A DNA stretch of 50,624 bases, from the NCBI GenBank assembly GCA_035493895.1, contig DATJHM010000161.1, positions 1 through 50,624 of the forward strand, given 5' to 3'. This DNA is from DATJHM01 sp035493895 (lineage in GTDB: Bacteria > Chloroflexota > Ktedonobacteria > Ktedonobacterales > Ktedonobacteraceae). The notes below the pieces were generated by a model. That model did not search any database, was not told the origin of the DNA, and saw nothing but the letters and a program-made list of their open reading frames with translations. The position numbers were made by a program, and so were the translations under genes. Positions 1 to 7,849 of the stretch are shown here, one piece after another (the stretch's first letter is position 1; every line of letters begins with the position of its first letter).

Positions 1-1226
1 TGTGTAAAATCAATAATCACATCGGCCCGTTCGGCGGGAGCGAGAAGCAGCCGACGGGGAGACTTCGCATGGGGATCATTCAATTGAACGGGGATATCGA
101 GCAGGCCGCCGTCGGTCCCGATCAGCCAGAAGGCGGGGCCAGCCGCTTTATTGGCGTCATCTTGAAGATGCATATTGTAAAAGCGCGCATTGGAGCCATT
201 CAGCAAGCGGAAGCGGTAGCGGCGTGGTTCTACTTCGAGGTAGGGCCAGCTTTTGCCGTTGACCAGAATAGTATCGCCGAAGAACTCGGGAATCCAGTAG
301 GGATGGATCTTCGGATTGGGAGGACCGCCATTCAGGCCCGTAGGATTTTTCTCCGGCGTGCCATTGGGGAAGAGGAGCTGGCCGTTGGTGTCAAATTGTC
401 GATCTTGAATGATCAGCTCAACTTCTTGCGGACCGAAGGGCAGCTTGAGCGCATTATCGGGCTGGCCAGTATCATATTTGTCACGCAGCAGATAGAAGGC
501 GGCGAGCCCGGAGAAGACATTGATGCGTGTCATGCCCAATGAATGATCGTGGAACCAGAGCGTGGTTGCGGGCTGTTCATTGGTATAGTGATACACCGCT
601 GAATTTGCAGGGGTCGATTTAAACGTGACATAGCCCTTGCCATGCAGGCCATCAGCGGTAAACCATTGTTCCGGGCTACCGTCGAAAGAAGAGGCGACTT
701 CCGCGCCGTGCAGGTGAACAACAGTGGGGATCGTGCCCTGATAAGGTTGTGTAGAGCCCATCTTGTTCAGTGGATCGGCCCAGTGAATGGTCTGGTCTAC
801 CGTCAACTGGGGCAGCAATTTGGAGGCTGACGGATGAGGAAGATTGTTGACATAGGTAATAGTGGTGGGAAGCCCCTGTAGTGCTTCAAGGGTATAGCCG
901 GGGCTAAAAAGGGGATTGTTGCCCACTTGATATCCCCACAAGTATGTACCGTTGTTATAAGGAGAACTGAGCTTTTCATAGATGCTCTGTGGGAGCATTT
1001 TCTGCTGAAATTCTTGTATTTGTACCGTGGTCGATGCAGATTGGACACGTGCCCCTGCAAAGACTTGTAGTGGCTCCACAAACTGGGGAATGGTGTTTCC
1101 TGCGAGAGGCGTCTGAGTATCAGGTGTTGCAAAGAAACGCAGGATAATTGCGGCCTCCGTACTGGCCCCAACTATCCCTACACCGGCTAATATGCCTAGC
1201 TTAGCAAAAGTTCTCCGTGTAGGCAC
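1..1226 (-). CDS. Multicopper oxidase, Tat-exported (3' end outside window)
   Basis: Multicopper oxidases take electrons from phenols, metals or bilirubin-like substrates at a type 1 copper and reduce O2 to water at a trinuclear centre. The first 408 codons are present and the frame runs off the left edge without a stop. The GTG start at 1226 follows a GGAGAT ribosome site. The N-terminus PTRRTFAKLG plus a hydrophobic stretch is a twin-arginine signal, so the protein should act outside the membrane. Two copper-ligand blocks are visible: VVHLHGAE (HxH) and LWFHDHSLGMTRINVFSG (HxH with the GMTR continuation seen in CotA-like laccases). The C-terminal type 1 copper motif would lie outside the window. 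Substrate cannot be told. The gene faces away from the membrane-protein genes to its right and shares an upstream region with them. Confidence 0.9.
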   Translation of the reverse strand, partial: MPTRRTFAKLGILAGVGIVGASTEAAIILRFFATPDTQTPLAGNTIPQFVEPLQVFAGARVQSASTTVQIQEFQQKMLPQSIYEKLSSPYNNGTYLWGYQVGNNPLFSPGYTLEALQGLPTTITYVNNLPHPSASKLLPQLTVDQTIHWADPLNKMGSTQPYQGTIPTVVHLHGAEVASSFDGSPEQWFTADGLHGKGYVTFKSTPANSAVYHYTNEQPATTLWFHDHSLGMTRINVFSGLAAFYLLRDKYDTGQPDNALKLPFGPQEVELIIQDRQFDTNGQLLFPNGTPEKNPTGLNGGPPNPKIHPYWIPEFFGDTILVNGKSWPYLEVEPRRYRFRLLNGSNARFYNMHLQDDANKAAGPAFWLIGTDGGLLDIPVQLNDPHAKSPRRLLLAPAERADVIIDFT

Positions 1227-1423
1227 AATCAATATCTCCAATCATGTCTATTTTGAGATTGATAAGCGATTTTTTTGCCAGTGAAAACGATGATAAGGCT
1301 TCATATGATTTTTTTGGACCTATATACATACATATTCACATCGCTATTTAAACGTTCATAGTGTGAGAAATTGGTTAAAGTAGCATTAAAGTCACATTAA
1401 TAAAATGGGGTAATGGTTGAGAT

Positions 1424-1439
1424 TCACCTACAGAGGTGA
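1424..1439 (+). promoter_or_regulatory. Small hairpin that could sequester a ribosome site
   Basis: TCACCT, loop ACAG, AGGTGA form a perfect 6-bp stem. The right arm contains the GAGGTGA sequence that would be the ribosome site of the small frame starting at 1447. If that frame is real, the hairpin would mask its translation start. The pairing is seen in the sequence; the function is inference. The rest of 1227-1690 is AT-rich spacer with no other structure I can support. Confidence 0.25.
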
Positions 1440-1446
1440 TTGTTAC

Positions 1447-1575
1447 ATGTGGAAGGATTGGATAGCAAATCAGCGTTACATCTGGTCTCATTCAAGCGGG
1501 GCGTGTTTCGCTGTTTTTATCGTTCATCTGGTATCTGATGGTACTTTTAACCTCCTTGGAAGTGGAGTAAAATAG
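1447..1575 (+). CDS. Possible 42-residue small protein
   Basis: ATG at 1447 is preceded at a spacing of 7 by GAGGTGA, and the frame closes with TAG at 1573-1575. The peptide begins MWKDWIANQRYIW and has a moderately hydrophobic middle (GACFAVFIVHLVS), so it could be a single-span membrane peptide. I recognise no family. It lies in the spacer upstream of the Pyr4-like gene and could equally be a chance frame; only the ribosome site and its position argue for it. Confidence 0.25.
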   Translation: MWKDWIANQRYIWSHSSGACFAVFIVHLVSDGTFNLLGSGVK

Positions 1576-1690
1576 CGCTGGTGAAAAGCGGTGGTAAACT
1601 TTCCATCTGGCTAAAAGCGTATTGATAAGACAATTTCGTGCTGGTTGCATGGGAAGAGTAATCTTACGATCTTAATAAGGAAAGAAACAT

Positions 1691-2356
1691 ATGTTGTTTA
1701 TTCTATTGATGCTGGGTTCGGGAATCTTCTGGACCGCAACATATATATTGATCATCCGGCGCAGTTTTTTGGATCAGACCTATGGGATGCCCATGGCTGC
1801 CCTGTGTGCCAATATTTCGTGGGAATGTATCTTCTCTTTTATTTATCCGCCCAACATCATCCAGCACGTGGTTAATCTGGTCTGGTTCGCTCTGGATGTG
1901 GTTATTTTCTTCCAACTGCTTCGCTTTGGTCCGCGCGAATTTGCCGATTTCTCCAGGCGTGTCTTCTATAGTGTATGCGTCCTGACACTGCTGACCAGCT
2001 TCGGCGCTGTCCTTTTGACGACTATGGAGTTCCATGATGCTGGTGTCTATTCTGCGTTCGGACAGAATTTGATGATGTCTGTGCTCTTTCTGGCAATGCT
2101 ATATCGGCGGCGGTCTTTGCGCGGTCAGTCACTGAGCATCGCGATTTGCAAGTTGCTTGGTACTGCATGTGCATCGCTGGCGTTCTTTTTCTTCTCTTCA
2201 TTGTCTCATCGGTCGGTCCTCTTGCCGTTCCTCTACGTCGCCATTTTTGTCTATGATCTCCTCTATGTGGGTATGGTCTACAGACAGCAACGTGTGAAGA
2301 AAGAAGCCTCTCAGGAATCGACGCCGCTATCCAGCCAGGCCGAAATATCACTGTGA
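1691..2356 (+). CDS. Seven-helix membrane protein, Pyr4/PaxB terpene-cyclase-like
   Basis: A 221-residue protein made almost wholly of membrane helices. It starts at ATG 1691 after AAGGAAAG. Two blocks resemble the membrane-bound terpene cyclases of fungal meroterpenoid and indole-diterpene pathways (Pyr4, PaxB) and their bacterial relatives: ALCANISWECIFSFIYPP early in the chain, with the WE pair that carries the acidic residue proposed as catalytic, and WFALDVVIFFQLLRFG further on. The tail after the last helix is polar (RQQRVKKEAS). In this family the enzyme protonates a prenyl chain to start cyclisation. No prenyltransferase or epoxidase gene is nearby, so the substrate is unknown and the protein may be a non-enzymatic relative. 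The family call is from memory of the motifs. Confidence 0.55.
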   Translation: MLFILLMLGSGIFWTATYILIIRRSFLDQTYGMPMAALCANISWECIFSFIYPPNIIQHVVNLVWFALDVVIFFQLLRFGPREFADFSRRVFYSVCVLTLLTSFGAVLLTTMEFHDAGVYSAFGQNLMMSVLFLAMLYRRRSLRGQSLSIAICKLLGTACASLAFFFFSSLSHRSVLLPFLYVAIFVYDLLYVGMVYRQQRVKKEASQESTPLSSQAEISL

Positions 2357-2461
2357 TTGTGCTGGGAATGTTTTATCACTTTTGTGAAGCCAATGAGATA
2401 TTTCTATGGTAAAGAGTAAGTAGAGAAAAAGATATATCTCCAATCATAGGAGGTGGTAGAT

Positions 2462-2782
2462 ATGGCTACGACATTTACAATTACAGAGTTTGAGAAAGCA
2501 GAACGCGAGCTTCGCACAACTGAAAGTCAGTTGCACTTCTTTCTGCATATGGCCTTTTTCATTGTCATTAACGTTATCCTCATCTTGCTCAATCAGGTCG
2601 TATTGCCGATGTATCCCTGGAGCATTTTCCCACTGGTCGTCTGGGGTATTGGCCTGCTGGTGCATTACTTTGTGGCTTTTCGCTGGATACGCAGCGAAAA
2701 CGACCACTGGATCGCAAAAGTTGAGTATCATGCAGCGGAAATTGCTCAAGCACGTGCGATGGCTCGTAATCAAGCTGTATAA
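2462..2782 (+). CDS. 2TM-domain membrane protein
   Basis: Encodes 106 residues. I chose ATG 2462 because AGGAGGT (2448-2454) sits 7 bases upstream; the in-frame GTG at 2453 overlaps that ribosome site. An amphipathic N-terminal helix (about residues 5-25) is followed by two membrane helices (roughly 27-48 and 53-70) and a charged C-terminal helix. This is the layout of the 2TM domain family (PF13239), found alone or at the N-terminus of histidine kinases. Its function is not known. It lies 105 bases after the Pyr4-like gene on the same strand and may be co-transcribed with it. Confidence 0.7.
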   Translation: MATTFTITEFEKAERELRTTESQLHFFLHMAFFIVINVILILLNQVVLPMYPWSIFPLVVWGIGLLVHYFVAFRWIRSENDHWIAKVEYHAAEIAQARAMARNQAV

Positions 2783-2958
2783 CCTGCAAGTCTCACTGCG
2801 ATAGGCCTGTAAGGCTCCCTGGTGCCATGGATTTTTGCTCCCGCGACACTTTTGGTTGTGCCTGCTATTCTGACCTTATAGCAAGCGGTAGGCGTATGCT
2901 TGCGTATAGCGTACTGAACAATGAGAGATGAGCATGCCATAAGTAAGGAGGATCTGCC

Positions 2959-3468
2959 ATGATCAGGAGTATACAGCGCTGGTTTGTGAGATTGGCGCTA
3001 AGTGGTGTTGGTCTATGCTTGCTCATGGGCACCAGTGCGGCTCCGGTTGCAGCAAGGTTGCAGCAGGTTGACGCTCCCGCAACGTTGATCGCCATACGTG
3101 CTGCGAGCCATCCAGAGGAGACCCCACGCTACGATCGGGTTGTGTTCGAATTTCATGGCAGGTTGCCGGAGAATATACGTGTAGAGTATGTGCCCAGGCT
3201 GATTGCCGATGGTTCGGGGGCCGTTATTCCTGTAAGAGGCAACGCCATTTTGAAGCTGACCGTTTTCCCGGCAAGCGCTCATAGTGAGAATGGGAATGCC
3301 ACGGTTCCAGGAAGAATCAGCTACAACTTGCCTGTAGTCACGGAAATCGTACGCAGTTGCGATTTTGAAGCGGTTGTGTCGTATGGCATTGGATTATCGC
3401 ACAAGACGGAGTTTCGCTTCTCTACGCTGACTGATCCGACACGGATCGTGCTTGATTTTTTCCCATAG
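2959..3468 (+). CDS. Exported AMIN-like domain protein
   Basis: 169 residues with a clear start: AAGGAGG lies just before ATG 2959. Residues about 1-32 form a Sec-type signal (positive MIRSIQRWFVR, hydrophobic core LALSGVGLCLLMG, cleavage near APVAA). There is no lipobox Cys. The mature part is a beta-rich domain with RYDRVVFEFHGRLP, a VRGNAILKLTVFPA strand and the ending TDPTRIVLDF. That final pattern is typical of AMIN-type domains, which bind peptidoglycan or outer-surface polymers in other bacteria. A role at the cell surface is likely; the partner is unknown. No enzyme domain is attached, unlike AmiC-type amidases. Confidence 0.65.
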   Translation: MIRSIQRWFVRLALSGVGLCLLMGTSAAPVAARLQQVDAPATLIAIRAASHPEETPRYDRVVFEFHGRLPENIRVEYVPRLIADGSGAVIPVRGNAILKLTVFPASAHSENGNATVPGRISYNLPVVTEIVRSCDFEAVVSYGIGLSHKTEFRFSTLTDPTRIVLDFFP

Positions 3469-3555
3469 CAGTGGCAACTTTTAACCTCTGCTTGCTAATC
3501 TCAGCTCCTGCCTCGTGTCTTGATTGACAAGAGCGAAAAAAATATGGTACCGTCA

Positions 3556-3587
3556 GTAAGGACACGCTTGAGCAAGCGTGTCCTTAC
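3556..3587. repeat. Perfect 15-bp inverted repeat with 2-nt loop
   Basis: GTAAGGACACGCTTG, then AG, then CAAGCGTGTCCTTAC: both arms match at all 15 positions. It lies after the AMIN-like gene and before the decayed regulator. There is no T-run after it on either strand, so it is a poor intrinsic terminator. It could be an operator, a cruciform-type repeat, or the end of a small mobile element. Confidence 0.6.
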
Positions 3588-3595
3588 CATCACCG

Positions 3596-3862
3596 CTATT
3601 TTGCTCAGAATATATGGCAATTGGTATGTCTGGTGAGCTATCTGAACATGGGCTGTGTGTCCCTGAAGACTACGATGTCGTCGGATATAATACTATCCCC
3701 GTTGCCTTGTCTACCATGCTATCCTGCGCGACCATCGATCTTCCGGCCCAGCAAACCTCTTGTTCAGTCTGCTTTCTCATCGAGAACCATGACACGGAAC
3801 CACAGCGTGTCTGTTCGCCGATGAAACATGCAGCCTCTGATTGCCATAGAACGACTCTGTAA
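3596..3862 (+). pseudogene. Remnant of a LacI-family regulator (C-terminal part)
   Basis: One frame reads LFCSEYMAIGMSGEL, then GLCVPEDYDVVGYNTIPVA, then a degraded tail. This matches the signature near the end of LacI-type effector domains (AIG...GxxVPEDVSVVGYDDIP); the intact regulator at 31105-32172 has the equivalent RVPEDVSVIGYDDVPAAA. No DNA-binding region is present upstream and the last part is no longer recognisable, so this is about 60-70 residues of a broken gene. It lies directly upstream of the GH51 gene, suggesting that the arabinofuranosidase once had a local LacI-type regulator. Confidence 0.6.
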
Positions 3863-3929
3863 CAGTATCCTTTGTGGAGGACATGCGTATGGAAACGATG
3901 TGGCTCCACGAAGAAGAAGGAGAGTAGTT

Positions 3930-5411
3930 GTGTCCAGGATCAAGATTGACCTTGAGCGGAAAATAGGCAACGTGGATCGTAAGATCTATGGAGGCTTTAT
4001 CGAACATCTCGGTCGCTGTATTTACGGCGGGATTTATGAAGAGAACTCACCCCTCAGTGATGAGCACGGCTTCCGTAAAGATGTCATGGATGCCATACAA
4101 CCTTTACATATGCCCCTATTGCGCTGGCCGGGAGGGAACTTCGTCAGTGGCTATCATTGGACGGACGGGATTGGTCCGCAAGAGAAGCGTCCGGCACAGC
4201 TAGAACTGGCCTGGCATACCGAGGAATCGAATCGCTTCGGCACTGATGAGTTTATTCAGTATTGCCGTACGATTGGGACGGAGCCCTACATCTGTGTCAA
4301 CATGGGCAACGGCACCATGGATGAGGCGCGCGCGTGGGTCGAGTATTGTAACGGGACCGCGAATACGTACTGGGCCAATCTGCGGCGTCAGAATGGGCAT
4401 GAGGAGCCGTACAATGTGAAGTATTGGGGCCTGGGCAATGAGATGTATGGTCGCTGGCAGATTGGCATGCTGAGCGCCGAAGATTATGTGAAGAAGGCTA
4501 TCGAGTTTGCCAAGGTGATGCAGTGGACTGATCCAGGCATCGAGCTTATCTCCTGCGGTGAGAGCGGCTTATCCGATTGGGACCGTATCGTGCTAGAGGG
4601 TCTGGCCCCCTACGTTCGCTATCATAGTATTCATATCTATACCGGGAGCGATGATTACTATAGCAACGTCCTCGCCGCTCATCAGTCCGAGCGTGCGCTG
4701 CAAAATTGTCGCGCACTGATCGACAATGTGCGCTATAGCCAGAATATTGCGCACCCGATTCACGTGGCGTACGACGAATGGAATGTCTGGTTCAGGATGC
4801 GCGGTGCGGAGACGATGCTGGAGGAACGCTACACGCTCTCCGATGCGCTCGCCGTCGCGACCTACCTGAATGGCTTCATCCGTCACTGCGATACTGTCAA
4901 AATTGCCAACCTTGCGCAACTGGTGAACGTCATCGCACCGATATTCACGAACAAAGAAGGATTGTTCCTCCAGACAATCTACCATCCACTGCGTCTGTTC
5001 GGTGAGCATATGCAGGAAACAGCCCTGGATGTGTATGTCGATAGCGAGACCTATGTGCTGGAGCCCGAGAAAGAAGTCTCACCCAGGACGCATCGTGTTG
5101 CCGACATGGGTCCATTCAAGTTTTTAGATGTATCGGTGACCTGTGATGCGTCCGGGCAAGAGCTGGCTATCGCCGTTGTGAATCGTGATCGTGAGCGTGC
5201 TCACCCCACGACGATCCAGTTGACGGATGTTGCGACCCTGTCGGGCGTTGTCGCCTACGAGGTCAACGCTGATAGTCCTGAGACGGTCAATTCGTTTGAG
5301 CGCCCTGATGCCGTGACTGTGCAGGAGCGCCATCTGGAGCAAGAAGGCCAGAGCATCTCGTATACGTTCGCGCCGCACTCATTTACGTTGTTGCGCATGC
5401 ACATTTCTTAA
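3930..5411 (+). CDS. abfA: Alpha-L-arabinofuranosidase, GH51
   Basis: Releases terminal alpha-L-arabinofuranosyl residues from arabinan and arabinoxylan oligosaccharides. I place the start at GTG 3930 (493 residues), because AAGGAG at 3917-3922 is well spaced and the family begins with a sequence like SRIKIDLERKIGNVDRKIYGGFIEHLG. Longer in-frame starts add an unconserved basic stretch. A TIM barrel is followed by a C-terminal beta domain. The catalytic acid/base Glu is in GLGNEMYG (about residue 171) and the nucleophile Glu in AYDEWNVW (about 283). There is no signal peptide, so it acts in the cytoplasm on imported oligosaccharides, as usual for GH51. A decayed LacI regulator lies just upstream. 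The gene converges with the patatin-like gene, with a strong hairpin between them. Confidence 0.95.
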   Translation: MSRIKIDLERKIGNVDRKIYGGFIEHLGRCIYGGIYEENSPLSDEHGFRKDVMDAIQPLHMPLLRWPGGNFVSGYHWTDGIGPQEKRPAQLELAWHTEESNRFGTDEFIQYCRTIGTEPYICVNMGNGTMDEARAWVEYCNGTANTYWANLRRQNGHEEPYNVKYWGLGNEMYGRWQIGMLSAEDYVKKAIEFAKVMQWTDPGIELISCGESGLSDWDRIVLEGLAPYVRYHSIHIYTGSDDYYSNVLAAHQSERALQNCRALIDNVRYSQNIAHPIHVAYDEWNVWFRMRGAETMLEERYTLSDALAVATYLNGFIRHCDTVKIANLAQLVNVIAPIFTNKEGLFLQTIYHPLRLFGEHMQETALDVYVDSETYVLEPEKEVSPRTHRVADMGPFKFLDVSVTCDASGQELAIAVVNRDRERAHPTTIQLTDVATLSGVVAYEVNADSPETVNSFERPDAVTVQERHLEQEGQSISYTFAPHSFTLLRMHIS

Positions 5412-5451
5412 CGTCTTCACGATTCTCTTGCCTGGAGGAATATGCAGATCT

Positions 5452-5482
5452 GGCCTCAGGTCACATTATGTGACCTGAGGCC
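5452..5482. terminator. Hairpin between convergent genes
   Basis: GGCCTCAGGTCACA, loop TTA, TGTGACCTGAGGCC: a perfect 14-bp stem. It lies 40 bases after the arabinofuranosidase stop and 32 bases beyond the patatin stop on the other strand, so it is placed to end transcription from both sides. No long T-run follows on either strand, so termination may be only partly intrinsic. Confidence 0.65.
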
Positions 5483-5514
5483 GGTTCGTGAAGCGTTTGC
5501 ACTTGTATGCAAAT

Positions 5515-6369
5515 CTATTGCCACAAAGCGGCCACGCGTGCTGCCTCGTGCCGACTCTGTTCTCGGCCCAGATTGGCGGAGATCTCTCGCAGGGAAGGAT
5601 CAAGCGCGTTGCCTCCAACCGCGGCCACAGCGGCCTTCATCGCTTCATTGGGCGCGATCACTTCTATCTGTGCTCCCTGGCGCAGCAAGCGTTCTACTTG
5701 CTCTTCCAGACTTTCCGCTAAGAGCATGGGAGGCGCATCGGGCTGGAGTAGCAGGATCTTGTCGAAGCCAGCGGCAAGGTCCACATTGGCAATCGAGTAA
5801 CATCCGCCATCGATATAGCGACTCTGCTTGATCGTGGTGGGGGGCCATACACAGGGTACCGCGCAACTCGCCGCCACCGCATCGACCAGTTCAACTCCGG
5901 ACTCCCGCTTGAAAATGGTTCGCTCGCCGCTGAATGCGTCAACTGCCACGATTTCTAAGCGGCTCTGGGGCCAGCTATGCACTGGCAGACGTGAGACGAT
6001 TACCTCTCGACGTTCGGCTTCTGGCACGGTAGGCGTTGCCAGTGACAGAGCGCCGATGCGTTGCAGGATCTCCGAGGTGGTTCCACCTTCTTCGAGAGCG
6101 TGTGTGAAATCAGCTATTATCTTCTGAAAGTCTGGCTGCGGTGTCAATTCGCGAGCCTGTAATGCTGGATCAACCTGTCGTTGGAAGAGTTCATCCAGCG
6201 TAAGGCCGCTGGTGAGCTGTGCTGCCACCGTGGAACCCGCTGAAGTTCCCACAAACAGGTCGGCATCACGAAGATCTATCCCGGCTTCGGCCAGTCCCAC
6301 GAGTAGCCCGGTCTCCCAGGCAATGCCCGCTACACCCCCTCCGCCAAGCACCAATGCGCGTGTTGTCAT
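5515..6369 (-). CDS. Patatin-like phospholipase
   Basis: A 284-residue lipid acyl hydrolase of the patatin family, which uses a Ser-Asp dyad to cleave phospholipids or other acyl esters. The oxyanion loop GGGGVAGIAWE starts near residue 9, the nucleophile elbow is GTSAG with Ser43, and the second dyad residue is Asp187 in YIDGG. The length fits single-domain bacterial patatins (RssA-like). There is no signal peptide or membrane helix, so it is probably cytoplasmic. Its upstream region (6370-6750) holds two strong hairpins listed separately. The substrate cannot be inferred. Confidence 0.9.
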   Translation of the reverse strand: MTTRALVLGGGGVAGIAWETGLLVGLAEAGIDLRDADLFVGTSAGSTVAAQLTSGLTLDELFQRQVDPALQARELTPQPDFQKIIADFTHALEEGGTTSEILQRIGALSLATPTVPEAERREVIVSRLPVHSWPQSRLEIVAVDAFSGERTIFKRESGVELVDAVAASCAVPCVWPPTTIKQSRYIDGGCYSIANVDLAAGFDKILLLQPDAPPMLLAESLEEQVERLLRQGAQIEVIAPNEAMKAAVAAVGGNALDPSLREISANLGREQSRHEAARVAALWQ

Positions 6370-6477
6370 AAATCTGTTCCTTCATATTTATACAACCGAA
6401 AAAATACATTGCCCTTCCAGGGCTTGATTTCGTTTTCGCAGCTTTCCCAAAAAATCAGTAAGGAATTTCTCCATAGA

Positions 6478-6520
6478 CAAGAACGTTAAGTCGGCTTCCT
6501 AAGCCTATCTAACGTTCTTG
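6478..6520. repeat. Inverted repeat upstream of patatin gene
   Basis: CAAGAACGTTA (6478-6488) pairs with TAACGTTCTTG (6510-6520). Inside is a second stem, GGCTT/AAGCC around CCT, giving a two-part hairpin. A further AAAGAACGTTAC copy follows at about 6528-6539, so the half-site AAGAACGTTA occurs three times. This could be a regulator-binding cluster for the patatin gene or a structured end of the opposite transcript. Confidence 0.45.
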
Positions 6521-6582
6521 TCGTATGAAAGAACGTTACCTTGCATTATCCATTATTGATGGTAACAGAGAGATTCCCTTTT

Positions 6583-6608
6583 ATATTTCTGGATACATCC
6601 AGAAATAT
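6583..6608. repeat. 11-bp-stem hairpin between patatin and panE-like genes
   Basis: ATATTTCTGGA, loop TACA, TCCAGAAATAT: a perfect stem. It lies downstream of the panE-like gene (minus strand), with AT-rich flanks, and upstream of the patatin gene. It may be a terminator for panE or an operator. The rest of 6370-6750 shows no gene. Confidence 0.4.
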
Positions 6609-6750
6609 GGAAGTGTGGCTTCTTCTTCTCAATAATACCATTCAACTGGTGCAGGGAATGCGGAATTTGAGGCAATAAAGAGGTCTCATTCATCTGCACA
6701 AAACCGGCGAACCTGCCTCCTTCTTCGCGCTCGTTGAGGCCGCGGGCGCG

Positions 6751-7689
6751 TTAGTGGGTTGTCTGCTCTAAGACCACCACCAGGCGATTCAGCGTCGGCG
6801 TGGCGAGGGGTGAGGAGCGCAGTTGCGCCATGATCTCCCCGGACATCTGGCGGATCTCCTCCAGGTCATCGTCGAGATGGGCATCGAGCCCAAGCGCGGA
6901 AAGACGCGTGCGCAGCAGAGATTGTATGAGGATGACGGTGAGCCAGCGAGGAAGCCAGAGAAAGAGCAGGGTCAGATAGAAGGGTGTCAGAGGCATGCCC
7001 AGCGCTCGCAGGGCCAGCAGCCCTTCACGAATGGCCTGAACCAGCATCACAACGTTGCTGCGCGATCGTGCAAGCTGTGCGCTCTTTCTCCCCGTCATCA
7101 TGACAGCTGCAATGATGCCCATATCCATGATCGCGTGGGTTTTCAGCCACATTTGCATATCGGGACTCAGATTGACGGTGAAGCCTGCCTGTTTGAAAAT
7201 AGCTGCAAGCTGGCGAATGCGCGGCGTCATGCGGCCATCAGCTTCGCCCAGCATTGTTGGCACCTGGCGCAGGGTGATATAGCGCACGACATCTCCTTTG
7301 CGTACACCACCGACGGCTGGAAAACCAGGCACGATGCGCTGCAAATCAAGCTGCTCAAATTGCCTCATGCCAGCCGGATTATTGAGCAGAAACAACAGTG
7401 TAGGAATCTGGCGATTGGCGGCAAGGATTGGCAAGATCGAATGAAGCTGGTCGAGTCGTACGGTTACGAGGACAACATCATATCTATCGGTTGGAGTCAG
7501 GTCTTCAACGATGGAAACCCGGATTGTTGTCCTTCGCCCGGTCGATGCATCCTCAAGTTGAATTCCATGTGCGCGCAACGACACCGCCCGTTGCCCTCGT
7601 GCCAGCAGCGAGACGTTTTGTCCCGCCTCCTTCAGTCTGGCGGCATAGACGCTGCCAATAACACCTGCCCCATAGACCAGAATATCCAT
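6751..7689 (-). CDS. Ketopantoate reductase family oxidoreductase (PanE/ApbA-like)
   Basis: NAD(P)-dependent reductase of 312 residues. I start at ATG 7689, where the Rossmann fold begins (MDILVYGAGVIGSVYAARL), after a purine-rich GAGAAAGAAAT. A longer open frame upstream adds a charged, unconserved stretch. The GxGxxG loop is at residues 7-12. The all-alpha C-terminal domain holds a KTHAIMDMGIIAA segment where PanE has its catalytic Lys region. PanE itself makes pantoate for coenzyme A, but many paralogues of unknown substrate exist, and the C-terminal half here is hydrophobic and divergent. It is transcribed divergently from a TetR regulator, so a specialised, regulated role is more likely than housekeeping pantothenate synthesis. 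Confidence 0.75.
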   Translation of the reverse strand: MDILVYGAGVIGSVYAARLKEAGQNVSLLARGQRAVSLRAHGIQLEDASTGRRTTIRVSIVEDLTPTDRYDVVLVTVRLDQLHSILPILAANRQIPTLLFLLNNPAGMRQFEQLDLQRIVPGFPAVGGVRKGDVVRYITLRQVPTMLGEADGRMTPRIRQLAAIFKQAGFTVNLSPDMQMWLKTHAIMDMGIIAAVMMTGRKSAQLARSRSNVVMLVQAIREGLLALRALGMPLTPFYLTLLFLWLPRWLTVILIQSLLRTRLSALGLDAHLDDDLEEIRQMSGEIMAQLRSSPLATPTLNRLVVVLEQTTH

Positions 7690-7760
7690 ATTTCTTTCTC
7701 TCTCTTTCTCTTTTTCTGCTTGAGATAGTTCCTCTAAAGTGGCGCAGAGCCGACGCGCCG

Positions 7761-7790
7761 TTGCAAAAAAAGCGTAACCGATGGTACAAT
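7761..7790 (+). promoter_or_regulatory. Sigma70-type promoter of the tetR gene
   Basis: TTGCAA (7761-7766), an 18-base spacer and TACAAT (7785-7790) point toward the TetR gene. Both hexamers are close to the -35 and -10 consensus. This is read by eye. Confidence 0.45.
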
Positions 7791-7818
7791 GAGCGTCAAC
7801 CAGCAATGAAACGGAATG

Positions 7819-7834
7819 TGTTGCCTATACAACA
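7819..7834. promoter_or_regulatory. Possible TetR operator
   Basis: TGTTG, six bases, CAACA form a 16-bp dyad between the promoter and the start of the TetR gene, a usual place for an autoregulatory operator. The short half-sites make this tentative. Confidence 0.25.
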
Positions 7835-7849
7835 TGGGAGCGGAAAGTG

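Noticed and set aside
69..542. 157-codon plus-strand frame at the left edge
   Set aside because: Antisense to the multicopper oxidase, whose copper motifs are unmistakable in the other strand.
3828..3929. N-terminal extension of the arabinofuranosidase
   Set aside because: The added residues are basic and unconserved, overlap the decayed regulator, and a good ribosome site supports GTG 3930.
6823..7728. 301-codon plus-strand frame
   Set aside because: Antisense shadow of the PanE-like gene; composition rich in Gln, His and Cys, as expected from shadow sequence.
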